A stretch of 64,000 nucleotides of DNA. It comes from an uncultured Nitrospirota bacterium (lineage in GTDB: Bacteria; Nitrospinota; Nitrospinia; CAJXCL01). The stretch is taken from the NCBI GenBank assembly GCA_913051775.1, contig CAJXCL010000004.1, positions 1 to 64,000 on the forward strand, in the 5' to 3' direction. The notes beneath the pieces were generated by a model. It was not told the origin of the DNA, made no database searches, and saw only the letters and a program-made list of their open reading frames with translations. Each line of letters starts with the position of its first letter. Within the stretch, counting starts at the first letter, position 1. The position numbers and the translations under genes are program-made. Of the stretch, positions 41,409 to 51,523 are shown one piece after another.

Positions 41409-42707
41409 CTATTTTTTACCAAAAACTCTACCAAATATAGTATCCACATGTTTTAAATGGTATTTTACATTAAAAGCACTGTTTATATCTTTCGTGGTCA
41501 GATATTTCTTTATATCTTTATCTTTCGTTAACAAATTTTTAAAGTTTTTACCATTCTTTTTTGCGCGCATAGCATTTTTTTGGACAATATTATATGCAAG
41601 CTCTCTTGAAATGCCCCGTTTCGCCAGTTCCAGAAGAATTCTTTGAGAAAAAATCAGTCCCTGAGTTTTATCGAGATTCTTTTTCATGTTTTCAGGATAA
41701 ACAACAAGATTTTTAATAAGGGTACGCACTTTATTAAGCATATAATTTAACAGAATAGTAGAATCCGGAAGGATGACGCGTTCTACCGATGAATGGCTTA
41801 TATCTCTTTCATGCCACAAAGCGATATTTTCATGAGCTGCTAATGAGTTAGAGCGGATGATTCTTGTCAGACCGCATATTTGTTCCGCAGTGACAGGGTT
41901 TTTTTTATGCGGCATGGCAGAGGACCCTTTTTGTCCAGCAGCAAATTGTTCTTCTGCTTCCATGACTTCTGTTCTTTGAAGATGCCTGATTTCTAAAGCG
42001 AATTTTTCAAGCGACCCTGCGATAACAGCTAAGGTAGATAAATATTCCGCATGCCTGTCCCTCTGAATAATCTGGCTTGAAACAGGAGCCGGGGTTAAAC
42101 CTGATTTTTTGCAGACATATTCTTCAACTGAAGGATCTATATTCGCGTAAGTTCCAACTGCTCCGGAGATTTTTCCATAACTGATGACATCTTTAGCCCG
42201 TTTCATCCTGATGATGTTTCTTTTGACTTCTTCATACCAGAGCGCCATTTTAAGGCCAAAGGTTACGGGTTCCGCATGAACTCCGTGAGAACGGCCAATC
42301 ATAATCGTATTTTTATGTTTAAGGGCCTTTTCCTTTATTGCTTTGGCTAAATGGTTTAAGTCGTTCAACAAAATATCGGAGGCTTCTTTTAATTGAATGG
42401 CAAGGCCGGTATCAAGGATGTCAGATGAGGTTAAACCGAGGTGGATATAGCGGGAATCCTCTCCCACATATTCAGCAACATTTGTTAAAAAAGCTATTAT
42501 GTCGTGTCTGGTCTTTTCCTCAATCAGGTTAATTCTATTTATATCAAAATCTGCTTTTTTTTTAATATTATTAACGGCTGACTTAGGGATTTCTCCTAAT
42601 TTCTCCAAAGCCACACAGGCAAGGACTTCTACAAAAAGCCATTTTTTAAGTTTATTTTCCTGGCTCCAGATTTTGGCCATTTCCGGCCGTGAATATCTTT
42701 CTATCAT
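41409..42707 (-). CDS. purB: adenylosuccinate lyase
   Basis: Track ORF starts at 42767; MIERYSRPEMAKIWSQENK at 42707 is the canonical start. GSSAMPHKKNPVTAEQICGL signature. Confidence 0.94.
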   Translation of the reverse strand: MIERYSRPEMAKIWSQENKLKKWLFVEVLACVALEKLGEIPKSAVNNIKKKADFDINRINLIEEKTRHDIIAFLTNVAEYVGEDSRYIHLGLTSSDILDTGLAIQLKEASDILLNDLNHLAKAIKEKALKHKNTIMIGRSHGVHAEPVTFGLKMALWYEEVKRNIIRMKRAKDVISYGKISGAVGTYANIDPSVEEYVCKKSGLTPAPVSSQIIQRDRHAEYLSTLAVIAGSLEKFALEIRHLQRTEVMEAEEQFAAGQKGSSAMPHKKNPVTAEQICGLTRIIRSNSLAAHENIALWHERDISHSSVERVILPDSTILLNYMLNKVRTLIKNLVVYPENMKKNLDKTQGLIFSQRILLELAKRGISRELAYNIVQKNAMRAKKNGKNFKNLLTKDKDIKKYLTTKDINSAFNVKYHLKHVDTIFGRVFGKK

Positions 42708-42927
42708 ATTAAACGCTTGGTAAGAGTCATAAACCTTCATACTAAATGCTTTAAACAGAAAAAGCAATTAACAAATAAAGATAGGTACTGAGAAAATCCT
42801 GTAATAAACATCATTTTTATTGTCATTTCGAATTGATCGGGAATCCAGATTTCCACTTACATAGGCATGACATTGTAAAATCTCCAAAACAATTTTATTG
42901 TCCATTTCAGTATGTTAAACTACTGCT

Positions 42928-43914
42928 ATGTCATTTTCAGAAATAATTGGACAGGAGAGGCCGGTAAGGATATTACAATCTTCACTTAAGAAAGGGGATG
43001 TTTCACATGCTTACTTATTTTACGGGCCGGAAGGGATAGGGAAGCGGCTAACTGCATTGAACTTTGCAAAAGCTATGAATTGTTTATCTTTAGATGACAA
43101 TTCCTGCGGAGAATGTATTCACTGCAAGAAGTTTGATAATGAAAATTTCCCTGATTTTTCGGTGGTTGAACCTGCGGATGGAAATATTAAGATTGAGGTT
43201 ATCAGAGAACTGCAGAGAAAAATCAGTTATCGACCTTATGAAGGGAAATTTAAAGTTATCTTTATACATGGAGCAGAAGAAATGACTCTCGGAGCCGCTA
43301 ATTCTTTTCTTAAAACTTTAGAAGAACCACCAGGCGCCACGGTTTTTATTTTGGTATGCCACAATTTTAATTTACTGTTACCCACTATTATATCCCGGTG
43401 TCAGAAAATTCAATTCAACCTTATACCTGTGAAAACTATAAAAAATATTCTTATAAAGGAAAAACAAATAACGCCGGAAGATGCTCACTTGATGGCATCC
43501 TATTCACAAGGACGATTGGGAAAGGCTTTAGAGATGGGTGTCAGGGATATAATGAAAATGAGAAACGAAATCCTAAATTTAATGCAGAGTGTCTCTTTTG
43601 ATGAAATGGATTTGATATTTAAAAAAAATAAAGCATGGAGTAGTGACAAGGAAAATTTAGAAATCATATTGGCATCTATTTTAAACATTGTGCGTGATAT
43701 GGTTGTTTTGAAAGGTACAAAAAACGAAAAACTCATTGCGAATCTGGATGTAAAAGATAAATTAATTTCTTTAATTAGAGTTTCTAATATCAATCAGTTA
43801 ATTTTTTTGTTTTATTCTATTGAGGAAACAATCCGTCATTTTAAAAGAAACATTAATGCGCAGCTTTTGTTAGACACGTTGATGATTAAAATGTGCTCTG
43901 TTTTTGAGAAATAA
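42928..43914 (+). CDS. holB: DNA polymerase III subunit delta'
   Basis: HAYLFYGPEGIGKRLTALNFAKAMNC, zinc-binding CGECIHCKKF, LLPTIISRCQKIQF. Confidence 0.9.
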   Translation: MSFSEIIGQERPVRILQSSLKKGDVSHAYLFYGPEGIGKRLTALNFAKAMNCLSLDDNSCGECIHCKKFDNENFPDFSVVEPADGNIKIEVIRELQRKISYRPYEGKFKVIFIHGAEEMTLGAANSFLKTLEEPPGATVFILVCHNFNLLLPTIISRCQKIQFNLIPVKTIKNILIKEKQITPEDAHLMASYSQGRLGKALEMGVRDIMKMRNEILNLMQSVSFDEMDLIFKKNKAWSSDKENLEIILASILNIVRDMVVLKGTKNEKLIANLDVKDKLISLIRVSNINQLIFLFYSIEETIRHFKRNINAQLLLDTLMIKMCSVFEK

Positions 43915-43937
43915 ATGGAGCTGCAATTAAAAACACT

Positions 43938-44011
43938 TGCCACAAAGACACCAAGGAACAAAAGATAAGAAATTTCTTAGTGTCTTTGTGACTTAGTGGC
44001 TAATTATTTCA
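43938..44011. repeat. interspersed inverted repeat family C, copy upstream of ricT
   Basis: TGCCACAAAGACACCAAGGAACAAAAGATAAGAAATTTCTTAGTGTCTTTGTGACTTAGTGGCTAATTATTTCA; arms complementary. Confidence 0.85.
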
Positions 44012-44021
44012 AAGGGGATTA

Positions 44022-44903
44022 ATGGAAAAGGATAAAAATGAAAAGTCTAAACATTGCGTTGGAATTAGTTTGAAAAACAATTCAAAAAGCTTTGATTATG
44101 ACCCAAATTCCATAAAACTCCGAGTGGGAGATATGTGTATTGTAGAAACCAACTGGGGAGAAGATATCGGGATGGCTGTCATGTCTGAAAGAAGCACCTG
44201 CTGTAAAAAGAAAGGAAGACATTATAAGAAGGTATTACGAAAGGCCTCAAAAGAAGATTTAAGAAAAAGCGAATTTAATGATCAGCGCACAAAAGAGGCA
44301 TACCAGTTCTGTTTGCAAAAAATTAAAGAACGAAAAATCCTCATGAAACTCTTTCAAGTAAATATGAACCTTGAAGCTACAAAAGCAAAATTTTATTTTT
44401 CGGCTGAAGGGCGGGTGGATTTTCGTGTGCTTATTAAAGATCTGACGCAGAAATTTAAAATGAAGATTGAGATGAGACAAATTGGAGTAAGAGATCAAGC
44501 CAAGCTTATGGGAGGTTGCGGGCCATGCGGACTGAAACTTTGCTGTTCAGGTTTTTTAAGGGATTTTGAACCTGTTTCGATTAGAATGGCAAAAAACCAG
44601 AACCTTGCGCTCAACCCGATGAAAATAACAGGTGCTTGCGGACGTCTCCTTTGCTGTCTTATCTATGAGAATGATAATTATAAAGAGTTAAAAAAGAATC
44701 TCCCTAAAAATGGAATAATGGTTGAAACGCCTCAAGGAGAAGCAAAGGTAACTGGCACAGATATTATTCAGCAAAAAGTATTTGTGGAGTTGGAGGAAGG
44801 AAAAAGATCGTCTTTTCAAATTAATGAAATCGAGACGATTAAAAAAAATGTTAAAAACTTGAAACATGAAAACCAGCAGGGGAAAAATGATAAACCGACT
44901 TAA
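44022..44903 (+). CDS. ricT: PSP1/RicT (YaaT) family protein
   Basis: LMGGCGPCGLKLCCSGFL and ITGACGRLLCCLIYEN cysteine motifs. Confidence 0.9.
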   Translation: MEKDKNEKSKHCVGISLKNNSKSFDYDPNSIKLRVGDMCIVETNWGEDIGMAVMSERSTCCKKKGRHYKKVLRKASKEDLRKSEFNDQRTKEAYQFCLQKIKERKILMKLFQVNMNLEATKAKFYFSAEGRVDFRVLIKDLTQKFKMKIEMRQIGVRDQAKLMGGCGPCGLKLCCSGFLRDFEPVSIRMAKNQNLALNPMKITGACGRLLCCLIYENDNYKELKKNLPKNGIMVETPQGEAKVTGTDIIQQKVFVELEEGKRSSFQINEIETIKKNVKNLKHENQQGKNDKPT

Positions 44904-44962
44904 ACTATGAAAATAATTAAGCAGAGATCGCGGGGGGCAGGGCTGTAACCAAAAAATGTTTT

Positions 44963-45035
44963 TGCCACAAAGACACCAAGGCATAAAAAACAAATTTTTC
45001 TTAGTGTCTTTGTGACTTAGTGGCTAATTATTTCA
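44963..45035. repeat. interspersed inverted repeat family C, copy downstream of ricT
   Basis: TGCCACAAAGACACCAAGGCATAAAAAACAAATTTTTCTTAGTGTCTTTGTGACTTAGTGGCTAATTATTTCA; near-duplicate of 43938-44011. Confidence 0.85.
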
Positions 45036-45051
45036 ATCAAAGCATAAAAAT

Positions 45052-47022
45052 ATGCAAAATAAAAAATTCTACGTAACAACACCTATCTATTATGTAAATG
45101 ATTTGCCTCATCTCGGCCATGCATACACCACTGTAGCGGCTGATATCATTTCCCGTTTTAAGCGCTTACAGGGCTATGATGTCTTCTTTCTGACCGGTAC
45201 GGATGAACATGGTCAAAAAGTAGAACAGGCAGCTCAAAAAAGGAACGTAGCTCCCCAGGAACACTGCGATGAACTCCATCTCAGATTTAAAGAATTATGG
45301 AAGCGGCTGAATGTTTCTAATAATGATTTTATCCGCACAACTGAAGAACGCCATAAAGAAATTGTAAGGCAAGTTCTTCAGGTATTGTTCGATAAGGGAG
45401 AGATTTATAAAGATTCTTATGAAGGATGGTACTGTCTTCCAGATGAGAGATTTTGGACTGAGAAGGATCTGGTAAAAGGCAATTGTCCGGAATGCGGCAG
45501 AAAAGTGGATCGCATCAAAGAGTATAATTATTTCTTTAAGATGGGCAAGTACCAGAACTGGCTAAATGAATACATTAAATCCAATGAAATTGTAATTTTA
45601 CCTTCTAATCGCAGAAATGAAGTGCTCGGGTTTCTAAACAAAGAGCTTGGCGACTTGTGCATTTCGCGCCCTAAAGAGCGTTTGAAATGGGGAATTCCGC
45701 TTCCATTTGATGAAGACTATGTGACTTATGTCTGGTTTGACGCCCTCATTAATTATATAACGGCTGCAGGTTATCACAAGGATGAAAAAAGTTTTAATCA
45801 CTGGTGGCCTGCTGATTTTCATCTTGTGGGAAAGGATATTCTGACAACCCATTCGGTTTACTGGTTGACCATGTTAAAGGCTGTGGGAATCCCACTCCCT
45901 GAAAATATTTTTGCGCATGGGTGGTGGACAGTCAACGGACAGAAAATGTCTAAATCTTTGCTTAATGTTGTTGAGCCAAATAGATTAATCAATGAATACG
46001 GAGCAGACGCAGTACGTTATTTTTTAATGAGGGAAGTCCCTTTTGGTCTGGATGGTGATTTTTCCCATGAAGCACTGATAGGACGAATTAATACCGATTT
46101 GGCGAATAATCTCGGAAACCTATTGAATCGCACTCTAAATATGGTTCAGAGGTATTTTAATGGAACTATTCCTGAACCAGTCGGTGATAATGACATGGAG
46201 AGAGATCTCATTAATAAAGCTGCTCAAATAGTTCAGGAAGTTGAAAAACTGTTGGAATGTCTTGAATTCAGCAAAATACTGGTCTCTATCTGGGAATTTA
46301 TAGACGCTACAAATAAATATATTGATTCTTCTGCGCCATGGAACCTGGCTAAGTCTGAGGAAATGAGAGGAAGGTTATCTACTGTTATGTATAATGCCCT
46401 CGAAGCTTTAAGGACCATCGCTATTCTTCTTTATCCATTTATGCCGGAGAAAGCCGATGAAATTCATAGACAAATCGGTATGACTGAAGATTCTTTATCC
46501 CAGGAAATGGATTCAGTGAAAAAATGGGGCGGTGTGAAAGCAGGTGTGTCAATTAACCGTAGTGAACAACTCTTTCCGAGGATTGATGATGACAGGAAAG
46601 AAGAATTGCTGAAAAAATTAAAGGGAGAAAGCATGGAAGAAAGTAAAAAAGAAACTCAAGAAAACAAAAAAGAAGATCATGGTTCTTCAGCCGATTTAAA
46701 TATGATAAGTATTGATGAATTTGCAAAGTTGGATCTGAGGGTAGGGGAGATTAAAGAAGCGGAGAAGGTAGAAAAATCAAAAAGGCTGATAAAACTGAAA
46801 GTAAATATCGGCGTAGAAACTCGGCAGGTTGTGGCTGGTATTGCAACATGTTACAGCGCGGACGAACTGATCGGAAAAAAAATTATATTAGTTGCAAATC
46901 TAAAGCCGGCCCGACTTATGGGAATTGAGTCACAGGGAATGGTATTAGCGGCAACCTCAGGCGATAAAATTACCTTAGCAGGTTTTCAGGATGAGGTAAC
47001 TCTTGGATCGAGGGTGAAGTGA
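45052..47022 (+). CDS. metG: methionine-tRNA ligase with C-terminal tRNA-binding domain
   Basis: FYVTTPIYYVNDLPHLGHAYTTVAADI, KMSKS, C-terminal DLRVGEIKEAEKVEKSKRLIKLKV. Confidence 0.96.
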   Translation: MQNKKFYVTTPIYYVNDLPHLGHAYTTVAADIISRFKRLQGYDVFFLTGTDEHGQKVEQAAQKRNVAPQEHCDELHLRFKELWKRLNVSNNDFIRTTEERHKEIVRQVLQVLFDKGEIYKDSYEGWYCLPDERFWTEKDLVKGNCPECGRKVDRIKEYNYFFKMGKYQNWLNEYIKSNEIVILPSNRRNEVLGFLNKELGDLCISRPKERLKWGIPLPFDEDYVTYVWFDALINYITAAGYHKDEKSFNHWWPADFHLVGKDILTTHSVYWLTMLKAVGIPLPENIFAHGWWTVNGQKMSKSLLNVVEPNRLINEYGADAVRYFLMREVPFGLDGDFSHEALIGRINTDLANNLGNLLNRTLNMVQRYFNGTIPEPVGDNDMERDLINKAAQIVQEVEKLLECLEFSKILVSIWEFIDATNKYIDSSAPWNLAKSEEMRGRLSTVMYNALEALRTIAILLYPFMPEKADEIHRQIGMTEDSLSQEMDSVKKWGGVKAGVSINRSEQLFPRIDDDRKEELLKKLKGESMEESKKETQENKKEDHGSSADLNMISIDEFAKLDLRVGEIKEAEKVEKSKRLIKLKVNIGVETRQVVAGIATCYSADELIGKKIILVANLKPARLMGIESQGMVLAATSGDKITLAGFQDEVTLGSRVK

Positions 47023-47023
47023 A

Positions 47024-47179
47024 ATGATTTACTTATTCAATGATATACTTGCCCGGGTTGACAGGGATACCATTGAGCATAACGGAACAATGCAAATGTG
47101 GTCCCATCGGCTTTGCCTGATTGCGATATTAATTATCCTCTCTTTCTTCTATCACCAACTTCCACAAGATTTTTTTTAG
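47024..47179 (+). CDS. small ORF, 51 aa, one predicted TM segment, adjacent to metG stop
   Basis: MIYLFNDILARVDRDTIEHNGTMQMWSHRLCLIAILIILSFFYHQLPQDFF; ATG 1 nt after metG TGA. Not in the ORF track. Confidence 0.35.
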   Translation: MIYLFNDILARVDRDTIEHNGTMQMWSHRLCLIAILIILSFFYHQLPQDFF

Positions 47180-47232
47180 AATTGTGATCATATCTCGTGA
47201 CGAAAGCATATCTGTGGTCAATAAGGGGTAGA

Positions 47233-48729
47233 TTATTCTTGCGGTTTCCATCGAAGCTTTGGTTTGCGGGCTGCAAGAGTTTCATCAAGACGGGAAACTT
47301 TGGATTTTAAGGGAGTGTGGTGAAGGGATTCCGGATCTTCTTTAGCCCGTTTGGCTATATCTTTCATGGCTTCTATGAATTTGTCTAAAGTTTTTTTCGT
47401 TTCTGTTTCGGTCGGCTCAATCATTAAAGCGCCTTTTACTATTAATGGAAAATAAATTGTAGGGGGATGAAAACCGTAATCAATTAATGATTTGGCTATA
47501 TCGAGGGTAGATACTCCATGTTGCAATTGATTTTTATCGGATAAAACACACTCGTGCATACTGGGACTTTCATAAGGTAAATGGAAATCCTCCTTCAGCC
47601 GGCTGCGTATGTAGTTTGCGTTTAAAACAGCAATCTCACTTACCTTTCTTATATTTTCTTTTCCTAATGTTTTAATATACGCATAGGCCCTGAGAAAAAT
47701 GGAAAAATTCCCGTAAAATCCCTTTAATTTTCCGATAGATTGTGGATGATTATAATTCAGAAAGTACCAGTCGTCTTTTTTATCGATAATTGGTATAGGG
47801 AGAAAGGGTATAAGATTTTTCTTAACCCCGACCGGTCCTGAACCGGGACCACCGCCTCCGTGTGGGGTTGAGAATGTTTTATGAAGGTTAAAGTGCATAA
47901 CATCAACGCCCATCTCCCCGATTTTGCTTATTCCCATCAGGGCATTCAAGTTTGCTCCGTCACAATAAACCAAGCCGCCTTTTTTATGCACAATTTCTGT
48001 AATTTCTAAAATATCTTTTTCAAAAAGACCGAGTGTATTTGGATTGGTAAGCATAAGCGCGGCAACATTTTCATCCATGGCGTTTTTGACAACTTCCGGA
48101 TCCAAAAGTCCCTGACCATTTGACTTTAAAGAGACCACTTCATAGCCGGAAAGGATAGATGTAGCAGGGTTTGTTCCATGCGCGGAATCCGGCAGCAAAA
48201 CTTTTTTTCTCGGGTTACCATTTTTTCTATGATAAGCCCGAACCATCATTATTCCTGCCAGTTCTCCTTGAGCTCCGGCAGCAGGCTGCAATGAAACCTT
48301 ATCCATGCCGCTGATTTCGGCAAGATCTTGAGCCAGTTCATTCATTAATTGTAAATTACCCTGAGACAACTGCTCCGGCTGAAGAGGGTGAGAATTTGTA
48401 AATGCCGATATACGGGCGATATCCTCGTTAATTTTAGGATTGTATTTCATGGTACAGGATCCAAGAGGATAAAAACCGTGATCCACACTGAAATTCCATT
48501 GGGATAATCGGGTAAAGTGGCGAATAACCCCGACTTCGCTTACCTCAGGAAAGCCCTTGATCTCATCCCTTTTTTGGTTGGCAGGAATCAGGTCGTCAAT
48601 GTTTTCTTCCGGTACATCCGATTTTGGCAAAGAGTAAGCCTCGTGGTTTTCAGTGCCAAGGTCGAAAATCAAAGGCTCATTAAAAACCAACCCACTTGCG
48701 CCATAAATGTTGTTTGCGTTTTTACTCAT
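47233..48729 (-). CDS. gcvPB: glycine dehydrogenase (decarboxylating) subunit 2
   Basis: DHGFYPLGSCTMKYNPKIN, HGTNPATS, NLHKTFSTPHGGGGPGSGPVGV. Confidence 0.96.
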   Translation of the reverse strand: MSKNANNIYGASGLVFNEPLIFDLGTENHEAYSLPKSDVPEENIDDLIPANQKRDEIKGFPEVSEVGVIRHFTRLSQWNFSVDHGFYPLGSCTMKYNPKINEDIARISAFTNSHPLQPEQLSQGNLQLMNELAQDLAEISGMDKVSLQPAAGAQGELAGIMMVRAYHRKNGNPRKKVLLPDSAHGTNPATSILSGYEVVSLKSNGQGLLDPEVVKNAMDENVAALMLTNPNTLGLFEKDILEITEIVHKKGGLVYCDGANLNALMGISKIGEMGVDVMHFNLHKTFSTPHGGGGPGSGPVGVKKNLIPFLPIPIIDKKDDWYFLNYNHPQSIGKLKGFYGNFSIFLRAYAYIKTLGKENIRKVSEIAVLNANYIRSRLKEDFHLPYESPSMHECVLSDKNQLQHGVSTLDIAKSLIDYGFHPPTIYFPLIVKGALMIEPTETETKKTLDKFIEAMKDIAKRAKEDPESLHHTPLKSKVSRLDETLAARKPKLRWKPQE

Positions 48730-48822
48730 GTTAAAGAAAAAAATTATTAACCACGAAGATTACGAAGAGAACTAAGAAAAATCTAAAATATGAAATTTGT
48801 AACCTGCAATTGCATATTGAAT

Positions 48823-49776
48823 TTAACCAAGGATTACTTTCCCATGATCGCGGCTGTTTTCAATAAATACCCTGTTATTATTGATACCTGAAATTATCGA
48901 ACCTGCCACATGAACCCCTTTAATATTCGTTTCAAGGTTCTTAGGAATATGTTTTGGAGCCAACGTTTTAGGATTATATTTTAACCCGAATGCATCCATC
49001 AATTTACTGTCTGGTCTATAACCGGTCATGGCAAAGACAAAATCATTTTTTACCCTGCTCCTTTTTCCATTTATCCGGATTCCTATATATTCCCGCGATA
49101 TTTCCTGGACGGTAGCATTAAAAATTGCTTTAACCAGTTTTTTTTCAATTCTTTTTTTAATATCCGGTAGAATCCAGTATTTGATTTTTTTGCCTAACGT
49201 TGCCTCACGATGAATCAGCGTTACTTTTGCGCCATGATGGCAGAGCTCAAGCGCCGCTTCTACAGCAGAATTATTTCCGCCGACAACAGCAACCTCTTTA
49301 TTATAAAAAGGGTGAGCTTCTGTATAGTAGTGGGATACTTTGGAAAAGTCTTCGCCCTTTACCCCTATCATGTTTGGATTATCATAGTACCCGGTCGCTA
49401 ATATGACTTTTCTGGCTTTATATTCTTTTTGTTTTCCGGAATAAGTTTTTGCATGAACCGATAAGTAATTGCTGTGCCTGCTTAATCCAATTGCTTCTTC
49501 ATAGGTGTTGGTTTTGAGTTTAAAGAGTTTTACTATTTTTAGGTAGTAATTAAGAACTTCCTGTCGGTTTGGCCTGAATTTATCAGAAATAAAAGCGGTT
49601 TCTCCAATTTCCAGCAAATCAGGCGTAGAAAAAAAGGTCATATTTTTAGGAAAATTATAAATTGCGTTAACGACACACCCACGGTCTAAAACAACATAAT
49701 CCAGTTTTTTTCGCGCTGCTTCAATAGCACAGGCCAGTCCTGCCGGCCCCGCTCCCACTATGATGACGTCTTTCAT
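48823..49776 (-). CDS. ypdA: YpdA family FAD-dependent oxidoreductase (putative bacillithiol disulfide reductase)
   Basis: IIVGAGPAGLACAIEAARK, CVVNAIYNFPKNMTFFSTPDLLEIG, VAVVGGNNSAVEAALEL, MTGYRPD. Confidence 0.85.
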   Translation of the reverse strand: MKDVIIVGAGPAGLACAIEAARKKLDYVVLDRGCVVNAIYNFPKNMTFFSTPDLLEIGETAFISDKFRPNRQEVLNYYLKIVKLFKLKTNTYEEAIGLSRHSNYLSVHAKTYSGKQKEYKARKVILATGYYDNPNMIGVKGEDFSKVSHYYTEAHPFYNKEVAVVGGNNSAVEAALELCHHGAKVTLIHREATLGKKIKYWILPDIKKRIEKKLVKAIFNATVQEISREYIGIRINGKRSRVKNDFVFAMTGYRPDSKLMDAFGLKYNPKTLAPKHIPKNLETNIKGVHVAGSIISGINNNRVFIENSRDHGKVILG

Positions 49777-49932
49777 GATAACCCTTTCTGTTTATTTAAC
49801 CGAAGAGAACCTTTTGTCAGTTCACAGGGATCAGGGACCGAGGGGTGGCTTTTTTTGATCTCCGAATCCTGACGCCTGAACCCTGATGTACTGGGTGCCT
49901 TGTGGTTGCGGCCCTGCCGCGCTGCGGTAAAT

Positions 49933-51282
49933 TTATTCACAATGTTTTGCAATAATATCAGTCATTTTATCAATTTCTTCTTTTGTGTTATATTCAGTCA
50001 CGCAAAACAGCATACAATTTTTTAAATCAGGATAATATTTTTCTAAATCAAGGCCGCCAATAATAGAATGTTTGAGCAACTGGCCGTTAATTTCTGCCGG
50101 AGATTTTTTTGTTTTAATCACAAACTCGTTAAATATTTTCCCGGAAAACTTTAATTGAATACCATTAATTTGCAAGAGTCTTTTTTTTGCATAACTTGCT
50201 TTTTGAATATTTTGTTCAGCGACCTCTTTCATGCCGTTCTTACCCATTGTTGATAAATAAACGGTTGCCATCAACGCGCAAAGTCCCTGGTTCGTGCAAA
50301 TATTGGAAGTAGCCCTCTCCCTCCGAATATGCTGTTCTCGAGTCGCGAGTGTTAACACATAGCCCCGTCTTTCTTCTGAATCAACCGTTTCCCCCACCAA
50401 CCTGCCGGGCATATTCCGTACAAACTTCTCTTGTGTTGCGAAAAGTCCTAATGACGGTCCACCAAAATTCATGGGAATGCCAAGGGGCTGTCCTTCACCT
50501 GTAACAATATCCGTGCCCAATTGCCCGGGAGGCTTTAATATACCTAAAGAAACAGGTTCTGCTATGCTTACAATTTGAAGGGCGTTTTTGTTGTGAGCAA
50601 TTTCTGAAAATAATTCTATATTCTCAATAACACCAAAAAAATTTGGATTCTGAATCAATATCGCGGCACATTGATCATTTATTTCTTTTTTAATCCAGTT
50701 AAAATCGGTTAAACCCTCTTTTGTAACAGGCGCTGTTTTTATCTTTATATCAAGATGGGTCAGGTAAGTATCCAACACATTACGATAATCTGGATGAATA
50801 ACATGAGAAACTATGAGCTCTTTTCTTTTTGTAATACGTGAAGCCATCAAAGCAGCTTCAGCCAGAGATGAGGCGCCGTCATACATAGAGGCGTTGGCAA
50901 CATCCATTCCTGTTAACATGCAGATTAACGATTGAAATTCAAAAATAGCATGCAAAGTGCCCTGGCTTATTTCAGGCTGGTAGGGAGTGTAAGAGGTATA
51001 AAATTCCGATCTCGAAGCAATATGGCTGATAATACTCGGGATAAAATGTCTGTAACTTCCGGCCCCCAGAAAAGAACTATGCTGTTCAACTAGTTGATTT
51101 TTTGATGATATTTTCTTTAAATGGCGGGTTAGTTCCAATTCAGACATTGCAGAAGAAAGGTTCAGGTCTTCTCTCATTCGTAAAGGTTCAGGAATCGATT
51201 GAAAAAGTTTATCAATAGAATCCACTCCAATTTCATTTAGCATCTCTTCAATATCTGATTTTGTAGTTGGAATGAAGCGCAT
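49933..51282 (-). CDS. gcvPA: glycine dehydrogenase (decarboxylating) subunit 1
   Basis: FLGAGSYRHFIPSIISHIASRSEFYTSYTPYQPEISQGTLHAIFEFQSLICMLTGMDVANASMYDG. Confidence 0.96.
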   Translation of the reverse strand: MRFIPTTKSDIEEMLNEIGVDSIDKLFQSIPEPLRMREDLNLSSAMSELELTRHLKKISSKNQLVEQHSSFLGAGSYRHFIPSIISHIASRSEFYTSYTPYQPEISQGTLHAIFEFQSLICMLTGMDVANASMYDGASSLAEAALMASRITKRKELIVSHVIHPDYRNVLDTYLTHLDIKIKTAPVTKEGLTDFNWIKKEINDQCAAILIQNPNFFGVIENIELFSEIAHNKNALQIVSIAEPVSLGILKPPGQLGTDIVTGEGQPLGIPMNFGGPSLGLFATQEKFVRNMPGRLVGETVDSEERRGYVLTLATREQHIRRERATSNICTNQGLCALMATVYLSTMGKNGMKEVAEQNIQKASYAKKRLLQINGIQLKFSGKIFNEFVIKTKKSPAEINGQLLKHSIIGGLDLEKYYPDLKNCMLFCVTEYNTKEEIDKMTDIIAKHCE

Positions 51283-51373
51283 AGATTAATTCAGAAAAAG
51301 TACTCTTCTTTGTATGCCACACTCTTGAAAAAAATAGAACAACGGTGGGAAGTACTTAAACAAGGAAATCAAA

Positions 51374-51523
51374 ATGCGGACAATTAAAAAAAAATTCCCT
51401 GAAAGTTATAATCTTAATATACCCTTTGAACTCTGCTGGCCACCAAGAAAAAAGCCATTAATCCCAGGTAACAACATTATTCAGGGTAAATACATAATCA
51501 ATGAGGAATTCGTCAATTATTAG
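51374..51523 (+). CDS. small ORF, 49 aa, unknown
   Basis: MRTIKKKFPESYNLNIPFELCWPPRKKPLIPGNNIIQGKYIINEEFVNY with AAGGA 5' of ATG; in otherwise empty 500 bp spacer. Not in the ORF track. Confidence 0.3.
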   Translation: MRTIKKKFPESYNLNIPFELCWPPRKKPLIPGNNIIQGKYIINEEFVNY

